Shown here piece after piece: positions 1-13,753 of a stretch of DNA of 54,964 bases. The stretch is from Lojkania enalia (Eukaryota; Ascomycota; Dothideomycetes; Pleosporales): NCBI GenBank assembly GCA_010094045.1, contig ML986784.1, positions 28,651 through 83,614 on the forward strand, given 5' to 3'. The notes below the pieces were generated by a model that worked only from the letters and a program-made list of their open reading frames with translations, made no database searches and had not been told where the DNA came from. Positions within the stretch are counted from its first letter, which is position 1. Each line of letters opens with the position of its first letter. A program made the translations under genes and the position numbers.

Positions 1-3000
1 TAGATTACTATTGGATAGAGCGTATACGTATAGTATTAGTATAAGGATATACCTCTAATACTATAAAAGAGTATCTAGAGCTAAAATACCTAGCTAAATT
101 AGACTAGTATTAGTTTAAGAATGCTAAAGAAATAATTTTACTTCTACAATTATATTTTATTATAGGTAATAAAGAGATAGAAGCACGATAGGCGTTTTAG
201 GTCCTAAGGATAAATAAGAGAGAAGCATTCCTAACTTTTAAAACTCGCTTTATTAGTACAGCTATTAGAGGATCTGTATCCTAATCTAAGTAGTTCTTCT
301 ACCTATAGAATAAGATTCTCCCTAGCCTAAGGATACTAAACCTTAGCTTTAAGCTTATATAGAAAGGCTTCTTTAATACTATAGTTACCTACTTAACAGC
401 CTATGATATAGAAAGGAGAAGCGTTTCTAATCTTCTAGAATAAACTGCTAGCCTATAGGTTGCAGCTAAAACAAATTTAGATTAGTACTAGAAGATTTTT
501 AAAAGCTTATCTAAAGTAACTTATAATTTAATACTACCCTAATCTACCCTAGTATTAACACCTTGTTCTACTATAATTGCTTCTTAACCACCTAGTAAGA
601 CTTCTATACCTAAAAGGTATATAACCCTAGGTAATTACTATAATTATAGTAAACTAGGATATTTTATAAATAAATATATAATCCTTAAAGTATAAGAAAT
701 AGAAGTTAAATAAGAAGAGATTAAAGAAGAAAAGTTCTTAGACGTAAGTAAGTACTACCTAGATAGTTCTTAGGTGGGAAATAGAGATGTCTAGGAAAAC
801 TCTCTATTCTAGGCTTAAATAAATATAACTTATTAAACATTAATTTATCGTATTTATTTAAAGGAAAATACTTCTAAATTCCTACTATTCTATATTTAAA
901 AGGCGTTAGTGTATAACTAAACGCCCTTATTAATACTAGTACCTAAGGCTTCCTATTTCTTAATTCTATAGTAGTTAGATTACTCTTCTAAGCCCTATAT
1001 ATATTAATATAGTACTTACTCTTTAAAATTACTGTTAAAGGTTTTTAGAACTAAATCTAAACCCTAGTTAATTAGTATATCTATTTATACCTGCGAATTA
1101 ATAGAAGAACTATTTAAAACTACCTATTTATTATTATAGATTTAGGTACTTAGAATTATATTATTAGTATTAAATAGTTATATTATTTTTAACTCCAGCT
1201 AGATACAGATAAGAATCGGATTATATAACCCTCTAAGTATTCTACTACTTATAATCCTTTACCTCCTTTTCTTATATAATTAACTCAGCTAGCACGTAAT
1301 AAAAAAGTAGAACTAGATATCCAGCAACACGACGCTCTATAGGAAAAGAACTAGTATTAGTAGTCCCGTAGTCTAACTATCTATTATATTAAGGGTTTAT
1401 TAAGACTATTAAAATTATATTAGTCTTCTATAGCCTATAGTTTAAATAAGCTTAGAGCTCCTATACGCCCGTATAAAATAAAGTCCGAACCCGATTTAAA
1501 GAAAGTTTATTCTCCTATTATTATTCTTATCTTAGTTAATACTTTTTACTTTAATATGAAGAGGAAAGAGAACGAGTTTTTCTCTACGTTTCTATACGAA
1601 ATTAAGCGGCTGATTAAAGATAAGTAAACCCTAGAGCTAGAAGATGAGGCTGAAAACGAAGTACTAGTAAATCTCTAATTACTATCCGAATACTATAAGT
1701 ATTAGAATATATTTAGTAAAACTGCGGCTTATTAATTACTAGAATACCGCTCTTATAATTATAAGATTATTCTTATAGAACCCCTCCCTAATAGTTACAG
1801 CCTATTATATAAGTAGAATATTAAAGAGCTGGAGGCAACTAAAAAGTATATTATAGATAATCTATAGTATAGGTATATTAAATAGAGTCGGAGCCCCTTT
1901 ATATCTCTAATCCTTTACATCTATAAACCTAATAGCGACCTATATATCTACGTAGATTATTATAAACTTAATACTCTTACCTATAAAAACGTATATCTAA
2001 TACTATATATAGATAAACTCTTATCTAGACCTATTAAGGTAGTAATTTTTACTAAGTTTAATATTTGCGCGGCCTTTAATAAGATTAGAATAGACCCTAG
2101 TTTTAAGGAATATACTACCTTTTAGACTTAATATAGAACCTATAAATATAAAGTTCTATCTTTTAGATTATATAATAGTCTAGCAACTTACTAGCGTTAT
2201 ATAAATAATATACTAATTAACTACCTAGATAACTTCTATATTACTTATCTAAATAATATTCTTATCTACTTAGAAGACGAGGCGATATATACTATCTACG
2301 TTAAGAAAGTTCTTGAAAGATTATATTAAGTAGGGTTATAAGTTAATATTAAGAAGAGCGAATTCTATATTACCCGAACTAAATACCTTAGCTATATCCT
2401 CTTAAATAAAGGTCTTAAGGTTAATCTAGAGAAGGTAGAAGTACTGCGTAACTAGTAGCTACCTACTATTATAATAGGTGTGAAATCCTTCTTAGGTTTT
2501 ACTAGATTCTATTAATAGTTTATACTAGAATTCTCGCGTATTATAAAGCTAATTATTATACTATAGAGCTCTATAACCTCTTTTATATAGACTTTAGAAT
2601 GTAATATTACCTTTAAGAAATTAAAGTCAGCTCTACTAAGTATATCTACTTTCTACTACTTTAACCCTGCGTTAGAAATAAAAATGGAAACTAATACCTT
2701 TAATAGAGTAGTTATAGAAGTACTATTATAGAAATATCTCGACGGAAAATAGTACCTTATAACGTTCTATAGTAAGGTTCTATCCGGTTTAGAACTAAAC
2801 TGGGAGATCTATAATAAGGAACTATTCGCAATTATTACTGTATTTAAGTAATAGAAGGTAGAACTTACTTTAGTAGCTACTAGAACTCTAGTATATACCG
2901 ATTATCGCTTACTCGAATATTTTATAACTATAAAGGTACTTAATACTTGTTAAATTTATTAGACCGAGGAATTAACTTAGTATTAGTTCCGAATCGAGTA

Positions 3001-6000
3001 TACCCTAGGTAAGAATAATACTAGAGTAGATATCCTTAGTTATTGTAAATAAGATATAGAAAACTTAAAAGCAGCTTAAACTAATAACTAGTTAAGAGTC
3101 CTACTCGGACCGTATTAACTTCACCCCCAAATTAATACTGAATTAGTCTAGTTCTATATTATCTAAATAATAACTTAAGCAGCTATATTAAATGTTATTA
3201 AAGGCTAGGAGTAGGTTATATTACTAGACTCTCTAGAGTTAATCAACGTATTACTATAGGAAAACCGAGCCTCTTTCGCGTAGGAACGTATACTTCTACC
3301 CTATAAGTATTAGATAGAGAATAGACTACTCCTCTATAATAATCGCTTATATATCCTATTAGATTCAGGCCTTTATACGCGACTTATATAAGAGGCTTAT
3401 AACTAAGTATCCTCTGTATACCTAAGTGCTACTAAAACCTATTAGTTACTATCTTAGAAGTACTACTAGAAGGGTATAGAAGCTACTTATAAACGATATA
3501 TACGGAATTACATCCTATACCGTAAAGCTTATCCGATATAAACCCGAACTCTAGGTTTTATCTACCTACTTTCTATACTAAATCGACTAATATAGTATCT
3601 ATATATTAACTTTAAAAATTTTCCTATAGATAAGTCTGGATATAATTAGATTATAGTAGTAATCGATCGCCTGTCTAAATAAGCGGTATCTATTTCCTAC
3701 TATTATATAATTAACATACAGGGAATAGCCGAATTATTTATTTAATAGGTGTACCGCTTTAGCTATATATCCGAAACTATTATTTTAGATTAAAGACCTT
3801 AGTTTATATCTAGTTTCTAGTCTGAATTCTGTTATATCTTAGGCGTAAAGATTAAACTATCTACTATTTATTATAAAGAGACTAACGGATAGATAGAGAT
3901 TATAAATAAGTATATTAATTAGAGACTACACTCTTTCGTATCCTTCTACTAGGATAACTAGAGTTCTCTATTACCTATAATCGATCGAGTATAAGTAATT
4001 CTACCCTATATAACTATTAGAATATCCCCGTATTAGATCCTATACAGATTCGAGCCTTATTAGAGTTAGGATTAGAAATATTCCGTTAATCCTATTACTA
4101 TAACAGATAAATTGAATTATAAGAATACCTTAACTCTAGCGATTTGTATATATATAGCTTAGAAAACTGTAAAGGCTAATATTAAAAAGGCTTAAGATTG
4201 CATGCGATCTATTGTTAACTATTACTAGTAACTGATTAATTAGTAGATTAGTAATATAGTCTACCTAAATACTAAAAATCTTACGGTCTAGAGACTGAGC
4301 TAAAAGCTATCCGATTAATAGGAGGGCCCTTTTAAAGTACTAGAATAGGTTAGAAACTTATACCGTCTATAACTACCCCTAAGGTTGAGAATATATAATA
4401 TCTTCGCACTAAACCTACTGTATAAGAACCCCCAGGACCCTCTACTAGGGTAAGAAGCTCCGAAACCACCCGCTATTGCTATTAAGGGGGTAGAAGAATG
4501 GGAGGTTAAGGAAATACTAGCTAGTAAGCTGTATTATAAGACCCTCAAATACTATATAAAATGGGTAGAATATAATCTTAACCTGGTCTAGTATAAAGTC
4601 TTAAATTTTATAGGTTCGCCTTATAAGCTGAGAGCTTTTTATAATAAGTATCTAAATTAGCTAAGACCTCTAAAGGCTCTAACTAAATAGATTAAGATAT
4701 ATAAGAATAGTATAGAGAATATAGATTATCTAGTAGACGATAATATATAAGAGTTGAGTAGTAGATTTAAAAACTAAAGTATAGGCCTAAAATTACTCCT
4801 CTATAAAATCCGGAGGGTCTAATAGCAGGCTGTTAGATACCTCTCTAGTTCTCTCCTCCTCTATCTTCCTTTCTCTTCTTTCCCTCTAGACTCCCCCTAA
4901 ACCTCTTCTACTTTATTCTTAGCCGCCTAAGAGCGCCGTAATATTAGCTTAAAGGCTAGATACTAAAGCCTCTAGGGCCGAAACCCGACGGAGCAACTTA
5001 GTACTCTAGTAGAATAAAGCTACTTAGATACTGGCCGTAGGAAAGCTATCTTCCTAACTTTTTACAATCTGGGCTATAAGCGCTAAGTTGTAAACGGACT
5101 CTAAAATAGCTTTAAAGACTACCTTTTTATCCTCCTCATCCCCTATATATCGGGCTACTACCTATAGTTTAAGATGGCCCCGGAGGACTAGAAACTCCTC
5201 CTTATAGTAGGAGGGGATCTATAAGTGTGTTAGTAGTAAGTACCCTACTAGTATTAGATATAATTTATATAGGGTTATACTTTTTATTTTATAAGGTATA
5301 ATACTTGTATTTTTTTAATCTTAGGGACCGAAAGGTAAATATTATATACTACCCGTAGGCGAGCGCGTGTATAACCCGAAAGTAGATAATTTAGAAAGCT
5401 TTTAAAGAGGCTCTAGAAGGCGGGCGGAGTAGTATATTAATTAATTTTTTCTAAGAGGCGTTAGTAATACTTTAATAATTAACGGTTCTAGAAATGCGTA
5501 ATAATATATACGGAGCAGAAGTTGTTATTTAGTTAAGAAAGCTTAGTTAATAATAATCTAGCAATATACTAAGGCTAGTAAACACTTATTACTATACGCG
5601 ACGAAATTGCAATATTAATAAACTGTTACGATAGTAGTTACCAGCTAATATATAGGTTAATTATACTTACCGTAAAAAAAAACCTTACTTAATATTATGT
5701 TAATAAATATATCTCTATAGGTAACTACGCGTATTAGCCCTTACCGGTAAATACCTCTTTAAAGAAATTTCTTTATACTGGAACCCATCTATAACAGCCC
5801 TAATTCCCTCCCGAACTAGCATAGATAGGGACTATTAGCCTACGAGGAGGGGGGTAGTATAATAATACAAAGAAATCGTTCTACGAAAAGCTTTATATAT
5901 AACCTTATCCCAAAGCTTTTCACTTATCTTATCCTACCCCTAGTTCTACCCTTTTTCCCTTCCGTATATAGTTGTACACTCCCTTATAAGTAGCTTAGTA

Positions 6001-6136
6001 GTTCTTCTATATCCTTTTGTATAAGGCCTATAGGTGTTAATAGAATTCCTAGGTCCTTGAACTCCTATGTACTCCTATATGCCTCTAAGTAGATTTATAC
6101 CGTATTCGGACCTATTATCTTACCTGTACTATTATA
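1..6136 (+). mobile_element. Family A Ty3/Gypsy chromovirus, copy 1 (5' end outside window), RIP-degraded
   Basis: Left-truncated LTR retrotransposon read on the plus strand. It aligns base for base with the second copy starting near 20883 (window base 1 corresponds to 20883). Decayed pol order is visible: reverse transcriptase with FYITYLNNILIY near 2234 (the YxDD aspartates both read as Asn, as expected from G-to-A change), an RNase H linker resembling VKSFLGFTRFY near 2471, an integrase segment with VVIDRLSK near 3655, and a C-terminal chromodomain near 4497-4600 (EWEVKEILASKLYYKTLKYY). Every frame is broken by TAA/TAG stops, so no protein can be made. About 1 kb separates the chromodomain from the 3' LTR. 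A G-rich polypurine tract lies at 5844-5854, just before the LTR. Confidence 0.93.
5858..6136 (+). repeat. 3' LTR of family A copy 1 (279 bp)
   Basis: Nearly identical to the two LTRs of copy 2 (19824-20102 and 26180-26458) and exactly the same length. It begins TATAATAAT (an original TG converted to TA) and ends CTATTATA (an original CA converted to TA). It is followed directly by AAACC, which then continues into family B LTR sequence; AAACC is therefore the expected target duplication, whose left partner lies outside the window. Confidence 0.92.
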
Positions 6137-6259
6137 AAACCTATATAATATAGATATCTCTATTCTTTATATAATATTTTAATATTTATATATAGTATAT
6201 AGTAATAGAGTTAACTACCTAAAGTGCGATTAATTAACTATATATAAGCGTCTATAATA
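6137..6259 (+). repeat. 5' LTR remnant of family B copy 1 (oldest element)
   Basis: These 123 bp match positions 181-303 of the 303-bp family B LTR seen in full in the other family B copies. The first 180 positions lie to the left of family A copy 1, beyond the window. The remnant ends ..CGTCTATAATA, the family B LTR end, and then runs straight into family B 3' internal sequence. Confidence 0.85.
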
Positions 6260-6968
6260 ATAGGCTTCTATAAGATTATTATAAAAGTATTCTTATATAC
6301 TTATAGACTAAAGCTATCTAAATTAGCTAAAATATATCTTATATTCTATATATTACTATTATAACTAGTATTTAAGTCGTCTAACTACTTACTTAATTAA
6401 TAAGTATATAACCCTAAACCTATTAAAATTAATAGAGAACCGGAATATCTCGTTAAATAAATAGAAGACTTCTACTACAACTAATAAAGACGCCGGTATA
6501 AATACCTAGTTAAGTAGACTAGCTATTATAACCTAGAATAGTATCCGGCTAGTAACTTTACTAAGATAACTACTATAGAAGATTACTATACTAGAAATTT
6601 AAATAAATAAGACTTAAATATAATATTATATTTAGATTCTTAATTAAGTACTAGAGTCTAATTTAAGTATATTCTTAAACGCCTGTAATAATACTATACT
6701 AATATAATACTAGTAATAATACTACTACTAATCTCTAGTATAGTACTACTATATAAACTAAACTAACTTAATTCCTAATATAGTACTACTATATAAACTA
6801 AACCGACTTAATTCCTAGTATAATACTACTATATAATAATAACTGATTATACTAATATACCTATAACTTTAACTAATACTAGTATTAATAACTATTACTT
6901 AATTATAAATAATCTAAATATAATATAAAAACCTAACTTATAGAAACTTATAACTAAAAGAGAAGTAC
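6260..6968 (+). mobile_element. Family B copy 1: 3' internal remnant with decayed chromodomain
   Basis: About 0.7 kb homologous to the reverse complement of roughly 14290-15030 in the second family B copy, covering the pol C-terminus (decayed chromodomain around 6430-6560), a short minisatellite and the polypurine tract just before 6969. The primer-binding site, gag, protease, RT, RNase H and most of integrase are missing between the 5' LTR end at 6259 and this segment, so about 4.7 kb was deleted. The element has no coding capacity. Confidence 0.8.
6741..6840 (+). repeat. 40-bp tandem repeat (about 2.5 units) inside family B
   Basis: Units begin at 6741, 6781 and 6821 with TAGTACTACTATATAAACTA or a close variant; the first two are full 40-mers differing by a few C/T or G/A changes. 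A related, longer array in reverse complement lies at about 14420-14580 in the other family B copy, at the matching place upstream of the polypurine tract, so the array belongs to the family and is not a local expansion. Confidence 0.85.
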
Positions 6969-7128
6969 TATTATAGTAATACTATAATATCTCTATACTT
7001 ATACTACCTTTACTATAATATTTAAACTAGCTGTTAGTAACAGCTATTCACTACTAGCTAGAATATAACCGACTTATCTTAACTATAATAGAGGAAGGTT
7101 TTACTAACCTAGCTAACCTATATAATAG
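6969..7128 (+). repeat. 3' LTR of family B copy 1, left part (positions 1-160)
   Basis: Starts TATTATAGTAATAC after a purine-rich tract and stops at 7128, where the minus-strand family B copy 2 is inserted. The last five bases AATAG (7124-7128) pair with AGTAG at 26660-26664 as the target duplication, differing by one RIP-type change. The LTR resumes at 26665-26807; 160 plus 143 gives the full 303 bp. Confidence 0.88.
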
Positions 7129-7278
7129 TATTACGGACGCTTATATATAGTTGGTTAATTATACTTTAGGTAGTTAACTCTATTATTATATACTATATAT
7201 AAATATTAAAATATTACGTAAAGAATAAAAATATCTATATTATATAGGTTTTTATAGAGGCTAGGTTTATACTATTAT

Positions 7279-7615
7279 TATTACAGACATCTTTATAAGA
7301 ACCCTTATACTAGACTTAGTTAAGATTTAGGACTCTATATAGCTAGAAGAATAAGGCTAATATAAGATACGTAACGCGTTTAGTAGTTTAGTTAACTAAG
7401 TAACTAAGTAAGAAGAAATAATAAGGGAACTAAATTATATTTAATAACCTTACAACTCTAATCTTTATAGCTCTTTATAGTTAACCTAAATATCCTTTAT
7501 ATACTCTACTTATATACTTCTATTATAAGTCTATAAGAATAATACCCTTTATAGTATGTAATTACTCTTAGTTATTACCCTACCCTATATCTAGCTAATT
7601 AGAAGGGCTGTTATA
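7279..7615 (+). repeat. 5' LTR of family C (337 bp)
   Basis: Begins TATTACAGACATC and ends GGGCTGTTATA. It matches 13754-14124 except that the 3' copy carries 34 extra bases around an inverted repeat. TA at both ends stands for an original TG...CA after RIP. Confidence 0.9.
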
Positions 7616-10600
7616 CTTTAACTACCCTTATAAGACTAGAAAAAGTAAGACTAGTTAGACTACCCTAGTTATAAGGAAAGAGATACCTTCGGTAAGTAAC
7701 GTAGGAAACTCACGTAAGTAGAATATCGGGATTAGCTAGTAAGGCTACCTCTTCGGAGGTAGATATAATAACTATATTTATAAGAATATAGAATAAATTA
7801 GTATAATAATAGGAACAGCTAGTTCTAGTAGACAAATAGATAAGAAGCCTAAAGAAGACTTAGGACAGTCTTTTCGAAAGTTTTAAAAGAATATAAGAAA
7901 TAGTTAATAGTAAATAAGAGATAGAACTTACGGGAATTATCTAAAAACTTAAGTAAGTTAAAAGAGTACTATTAATAATATATTACTAATAACAAATTAA
8001 ACTAGTACTATTTAATAAGTTTAACAGAACTAGGTCTAAGTTTAAAGGATTCCTAATAGTAGTAAGGATCTATATTAACGCTAACCTCGATATTATTTAA
8101 TATAAGAATAAGAAAGTACTATTTATAAGAGTATACTTAATAGGTAAACTACTCAACTGGTTCTAGTCCTTCCTAATAGATTTTAAAAACTATATAGAAG
8201 AATACTAGAAGAGCGAAACTAAGGTAATATTTATAAGCCTAATATACTTCTAATAGAAACTCGAACTAGCGTTTAGAGATATCGACGAAGTATAAGTAGT
8301 AGAAGATAGACTCTACGACCTAGTTTAACTAGGATCTATTACCTTATATATATCGAGCTTTTAATAGCTCTCGAATAAAGTTGTATAGAATAACTATAGT
8401 ATAATAGTAAAGTTCTATAGAGGATTGAAAATAGAAATAAGAAGAGTAATAATATATATAGAACAACTACGGGACCTAGTATTATACTTCTAACTAGTAA
8501 AGAGAATCGATGATAAACTATACCAGTTTAAAAACGAGGAAAGATAAGTATACTACTAAAGGGTACGCTTCTTAGTAAAGGCTGCTAATACGGGCGGACC
8601 TATAGATCTAAGCGCTACTAGAGAAAAGAAGCCTAAGTTACAGGTAACTTAGGAAAAGAAGACTTAAAAGAAAGATATTAAGTATTATAATTGTTAAAAA
8701 CTAGAATATATAGTAAAGGAATGTCGAAGTAAAAAGAAAGAAAGAAGAAACTAACCTATAGAAGATAAACCGTAGGAAGCAGGTAAAGAGAAACTAGCTG
8801 CAACTATAGAATACAGAACCTTATATTAGTTCTTCTATAACGAAGACGAGTGTTAAATATACCGACAACTTAAAGAAGCTATAGGATATTAGCCTTAAAA
8901 GAGAATATAACTTAAAGCTACGTAAGAATATATAAAAAGATAGCTAGAAGAAGTTTAGGAAATATTAGATAAGGATAAAGAAATAAACACTCTATTATAA
9001 ATAGAAGAAGCTACTACTAGAGTACTAACACCTAAACTAGTATCTAGAGCATATTTTACATACTAATAAAGAATAATCGAGTATAAATAGAGAACCCCAG
9101 CTCCTATAGCTACTCTATAAGATAAACTACCTATAAGATTCTATAATAAAAATAGACTAGGATAAGATATTATCGACGTTTATAAAGAATAGTAAAATAC
9201 CTACCCTAGGGAAATCCGCTTCTTATATTTCTAAAAATAGATAGAAACTACGAAAGTAGTAGAAGGGTATTTTAATATAATAGATTGGGATAAGGCGGCG
9301 TATATAGTATAGAAAGTAGTAGCCTTCTTACGAAATAAAGTACTAGTAAAATACTAGATACTAAAGGTATCGCGATATAAATAAGAATAGGATTACTAGA
9401 TTAGAGAAGATAATAACTCCTATATAAACTAATACTACCTAGTATATTTTAAGATAATATAGATATCGTGTATCAAACGATAATATAAGGCCTACTAAAG
9501 AAGAAAAGAAAATATAGGTGTATAGCTAAGACAACTAAACGAAGACAAAGTACTAGAAAACCCTATAAAGTAAGAAGCTATAATAGGATAGGAAGTTATT
9601 AAATAAACCTAAAACTATATAGTACTTAAATTTAAACCTCTACTATCTATAGTATATATTAGAGGAAGGCTATAATATAAATGCCTAGAACGGAAATGTC
9701 CGAAATATATATCTATAAAAGAAGTAATAGCTTACTAGCCTAAAACAACTTAGTTATACGGGAATATAGGAGAATACTACCTTATAATATCTAGATAGTA
9801 CTACAGCTATAAAGTATATATACTTATTAATAGTAGAGTAATAAAGAATTTTATAGCTAGTAACTATATTACTAGAAAAGGAATACCTATAATACAACTA
9901 GAACGACCTTATATAATTTAAACTATAGAAGGGAAAGATTTCTAGAAGAAAGTTATATATACTATAGAACTAGGAGAGTTTAAAATTCTAGAAACAATCT
10001 AATAAGAACAAATATTCTAAATTATAGAGATTACTAACTATAATATTATCTTAGGAATCTTATAGTTAAGAAAAGAAAACCCTTAGATAAATTAGTAAAC
10101 GGGACGAATTATCCTTAAAAACTCTAGCTAACTAATTAAGGAATAACTTGCTGTAATAGTAAAAGAAGTAGTAAAAGAATTATTCCTAATAGGAAACGTA
10201 TTATATAGCGTACCTAAGGAATACTAATATTTGATAAAATAGCTCTAAGAACTACTATAATACCTACCTAAATATAGAGAATACGATTATAAAATTAAAT
10301 TATAACTAGGAAAAGAACCTGGATATAGACTAATATATAGTCTAATACTAAGAGAAATAGAGGCTTTAGAATAATATATAGACGAACACTTGAAGAAAGG
10401 AATAATTAGAGAATTAAACTTACCAGCAGTATACCCTATACTCTTCGTAGATAAAAAAGGAACAACCGACTTATAAATATATATTAATTACCGTACCCTT
10501 AACAACATTATAATTAAAGATTAATATCTTCTACTACTTATTTGTAATTTAAGAAACTAATTAAGAGAAGCCACCATCTTTATAAAATTAGATATCTAGA

Positions 10601-11506
10601 ACGCGTACTATTAAATCCGTATTAAAGAAGGAGACGAATAGAAAATAGTATTTAAAATAAAAAGAGGACTCTTTAAATACCTAGTTATACTATTTAGACT
10701 TACTAATATACCAGCCACCTTCTAAAAACGAATTAATAAGGTACTAAGACTCTACCTTAGATAATTCTATATAGTATACTTAGACGACGTTCTTATATAT
10801 TTAAAAATAAAATAGGAATATAAGGAATATATCGAACAAGTACTACGCGTATTATAAGTAGTAAAACTGTACTTTAAAGTAAGAAAGTGTAAATTCTATA
10901 CTATAAAAATAGACTACTTAGGATTTATTATTAAACTAAGACAACTATAAATAGACTTAAATAAATTAGTAGTAATTACAGACTAGCTAACCTTAAAGTT
11001 AGTTAAAGATGTCTAATCCTTTATAGGATTTTATAACTTTTATTAAACCTTTATTAACGATTAGAGTAATATAACTATACCCCTAACTCAACTATTAAAG
11101 AAAGATGTTACCTTTATATAGGGAAATGAATAAGAAAAAGCCTTTTAAGAAGTTAAGAAACAATTTCAGTAAGAACTAGTACTAAAACTCTATAACCTAG
11201 AAAAGAAAGCTCTTATAAAAACCGACGTATTAGGAACGAGAATAGCTAGAATCCTTATATAAATCTATAATAGGAAACGATATCTAGTAGTATATTACTT
11301 ATAAAAACTTATACTAGTAGAGATAAACTATAATATATACGACTAAGAACTTCTAGCTATTATAGTATACTTTAAAGAATAGCGTGTATACCTATAAGGA
11401 GTAAAATAGTAAACTAAAGTCTATTATAATTATAAAAACCTTACTATCTTTCTTACTACTAAAACTCTTACCCCTAGATAGGTTAGATAGTTATAAGAAC
11501 TAGCTA

Positions 11507-11692
11507 NNNNNNNNNNNNNNNNNNNNNNNNNNNNNNNNNNNNNNNNNNNNNNNNNNNNNNNNNNNNNNNNNNNNNNNNNNNNNNNNNNNNNNNNNNNNNN
11601 NNNNNNNNNNNNNNNNNNNNNNNNNNNNNNNNNNNNNNNNNNNNNNNNNNNNNNNNNNNNNNNNNNNNNNNNNNNNNNNNNNNNNNNNNNNN
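11507..11692. other. Assembly gap (186 N) inside family C
   Basis: Run of N falling between the RNase H and integrase regions of the family C element. Sequence on both sides continues the same element in the same orientation, so the gap does not join unrelated regions. Confidence 1.
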
Positions 11693-13753
11693 CTAGATAA
11701 TACTAATTAGATTAGTAATAGACGGGATACCTAAAGAACTCTAAGAATAAGAACTAGAATAGATAGATAGACTACTATATATCTATAATTAAATCTATAT
11801 ACCAGCTAAAGTTAGAAAAGAATTTATTAGATAATTTTATAAAGCCTCTACCTATAGATACTAAGGAATAGAAAAAACGCTAGAACGAATCTTTAGGGGA
11901 TTCTACTTTCTTAAAGTAAGGGAATAGGTAAAAAACATATTACGAGAATATATAGACTGCTAATAAAATAAACCTAATAGATATATATCCTATAAACTAT
12001 TATAAAACCTAAAAACACCTACTAGATTATAGATAGAAATTATTATAGACTTTATTATTAAGCTACTAAAGTTAAAAGACTACCCTAAGAGAGAAGTATA
12101 CAACTCTATTATAATAATTGTAGATAGACTTATAAAGTACACTTACTTTATCCTCTATAATAAAGTATTACTAGTAGAATAAGTTACAAATATCTTCCTA
12201 AAATAGATTATAGTATAGTATAGAATACCCTAGAAGATAATTATAGACTAAAATACTAAGTTTACTTTAAAGTTTTAGTAGATAATTATAAACTTACTAG
12301 GAATTAAATATAAAATATCTATAGCATTTCACCTATAAATAGATAGATAAATAGAATAAATAAACTAAATAGTAGAGTAATACTTATAGTACTACCTTAA
12401 CTATAGATAAAATAATTGAGTAATACTACTATTAATAGCGTAACTCGCGTATAATAGTACTATATATAGTATAACTAGAGTATTACTATTTATAGTAAAC
12501 TATAGGTATAAACTAAAAATATATAACACCCTGATTAAAGTAGTATTATAAGTACCCTAAGTATAAGAACAAGTCGAGATTATTTAATAAACGCAAAACT
12601 TACTAAAGAAAGATCTCTAGTTCCTATAATATACTATAAAGAAATACTATAATAAGAAATATAAACAACTACCTTACTTTAAGAAGAGAGAAAAAGTTTA
12701 GCTACTAAGACGGAATATTTAAAGTAAATAACTAAGTAGTAAACTAGACTATATTAAAATCGGACTATACGAGATTAAAGAACAAATATTACCCGTAAAC
12801 TATCGACTTAAATTACTTACGACTATAAAAATCTACCTAACCTTCTATATTATACTTATAGAAAAGGCACCTTAGGATGCTAAACTAGTAGTATATAATA
12901 TAGACGTGTACGGAAAAGATTAGGAATAGAAAGTTGAGAAAATAATAAGATATAAGATATAAAATAGCAAATAATACTATCTAATAAAATAGTTAAGAAC
13001 GGATAAATATAGGAACCTATAGAATAATACCTAGGAGCTAGAAGAAAACCTTAACCCTACGGTATTATAGATATATTATAAAACTTAAATTTACAAAGAA
13101 AACCTAGAAATAGAGTAGTAGGATTAAATAGTATTAGCTATGTTGCGGGAGGCGACTCTACCTTAGAAAGAAGACCCGCCTCGTAATCTACCTCCTCCTC
13201 CTCCTTAAGCTGCTCCTACGTACATTTATAACCCTCCACCTACCTATACTTTACTTATTTACAAATCTTATAAAGGCGCTAAATCTTTATATAAGCTACT
13301 ACTACCTTATTAAAAAGTTGCTCTAACTTTTCCTAGGCTAGATAGATCTTCTCCTCTAGTTTCGCAACTTTAGTATTCTACTTTACTACTAGGAAGAATC
13401 AGGAATAAACTAGTATTACGGGACTATAATATATAAGTAATCTAAGTATTACAATCCGCGTTATATAATAAATATATACTAGTATAAAAGTACTCTAAAT
13501 AATACAATTTTTTAGGTATCTCCTTCTTATCTATTTTATAAGTTAACCTCTTACAGGAATACCGGGAATAAGGTATAATCGTTTTACCTAAACAGTCTAT
13601 ACGATCGGTATAATAGTATCTATTTAGAGTTAAGCGATAAAGGGGAGGTATTAAGAATATATATAGTCTCAGCAAGAATAGTATACTAACCCTACTATAT
13701 ACCGGTTTAGAATAGGAAAACTCTCGGGCTGAAAGCTTAGAGAGGGAAAGTAG

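Noticed and set aside
1240..1650. Residues 1240-1650 of the HR-PKS as an active methyltransferase domain
   Set aside because: The coordinates here are residues, not bases. No SAM-binding LExGxGTG-type motif is present; it reads as a degenerate linker.
6741..6840. CRISPR-like array
   Set aside because: Contiguous tandem units without spacers, in eukaryotic transposon DNA.
10765..10800. Intact YLDD reverse transcriptase motif, suggesting an active retrotransposon
   Set aside because: Stops occur on both sides in the same frame, and gag and integrase are equally broken, so the motif is a chance survivor.
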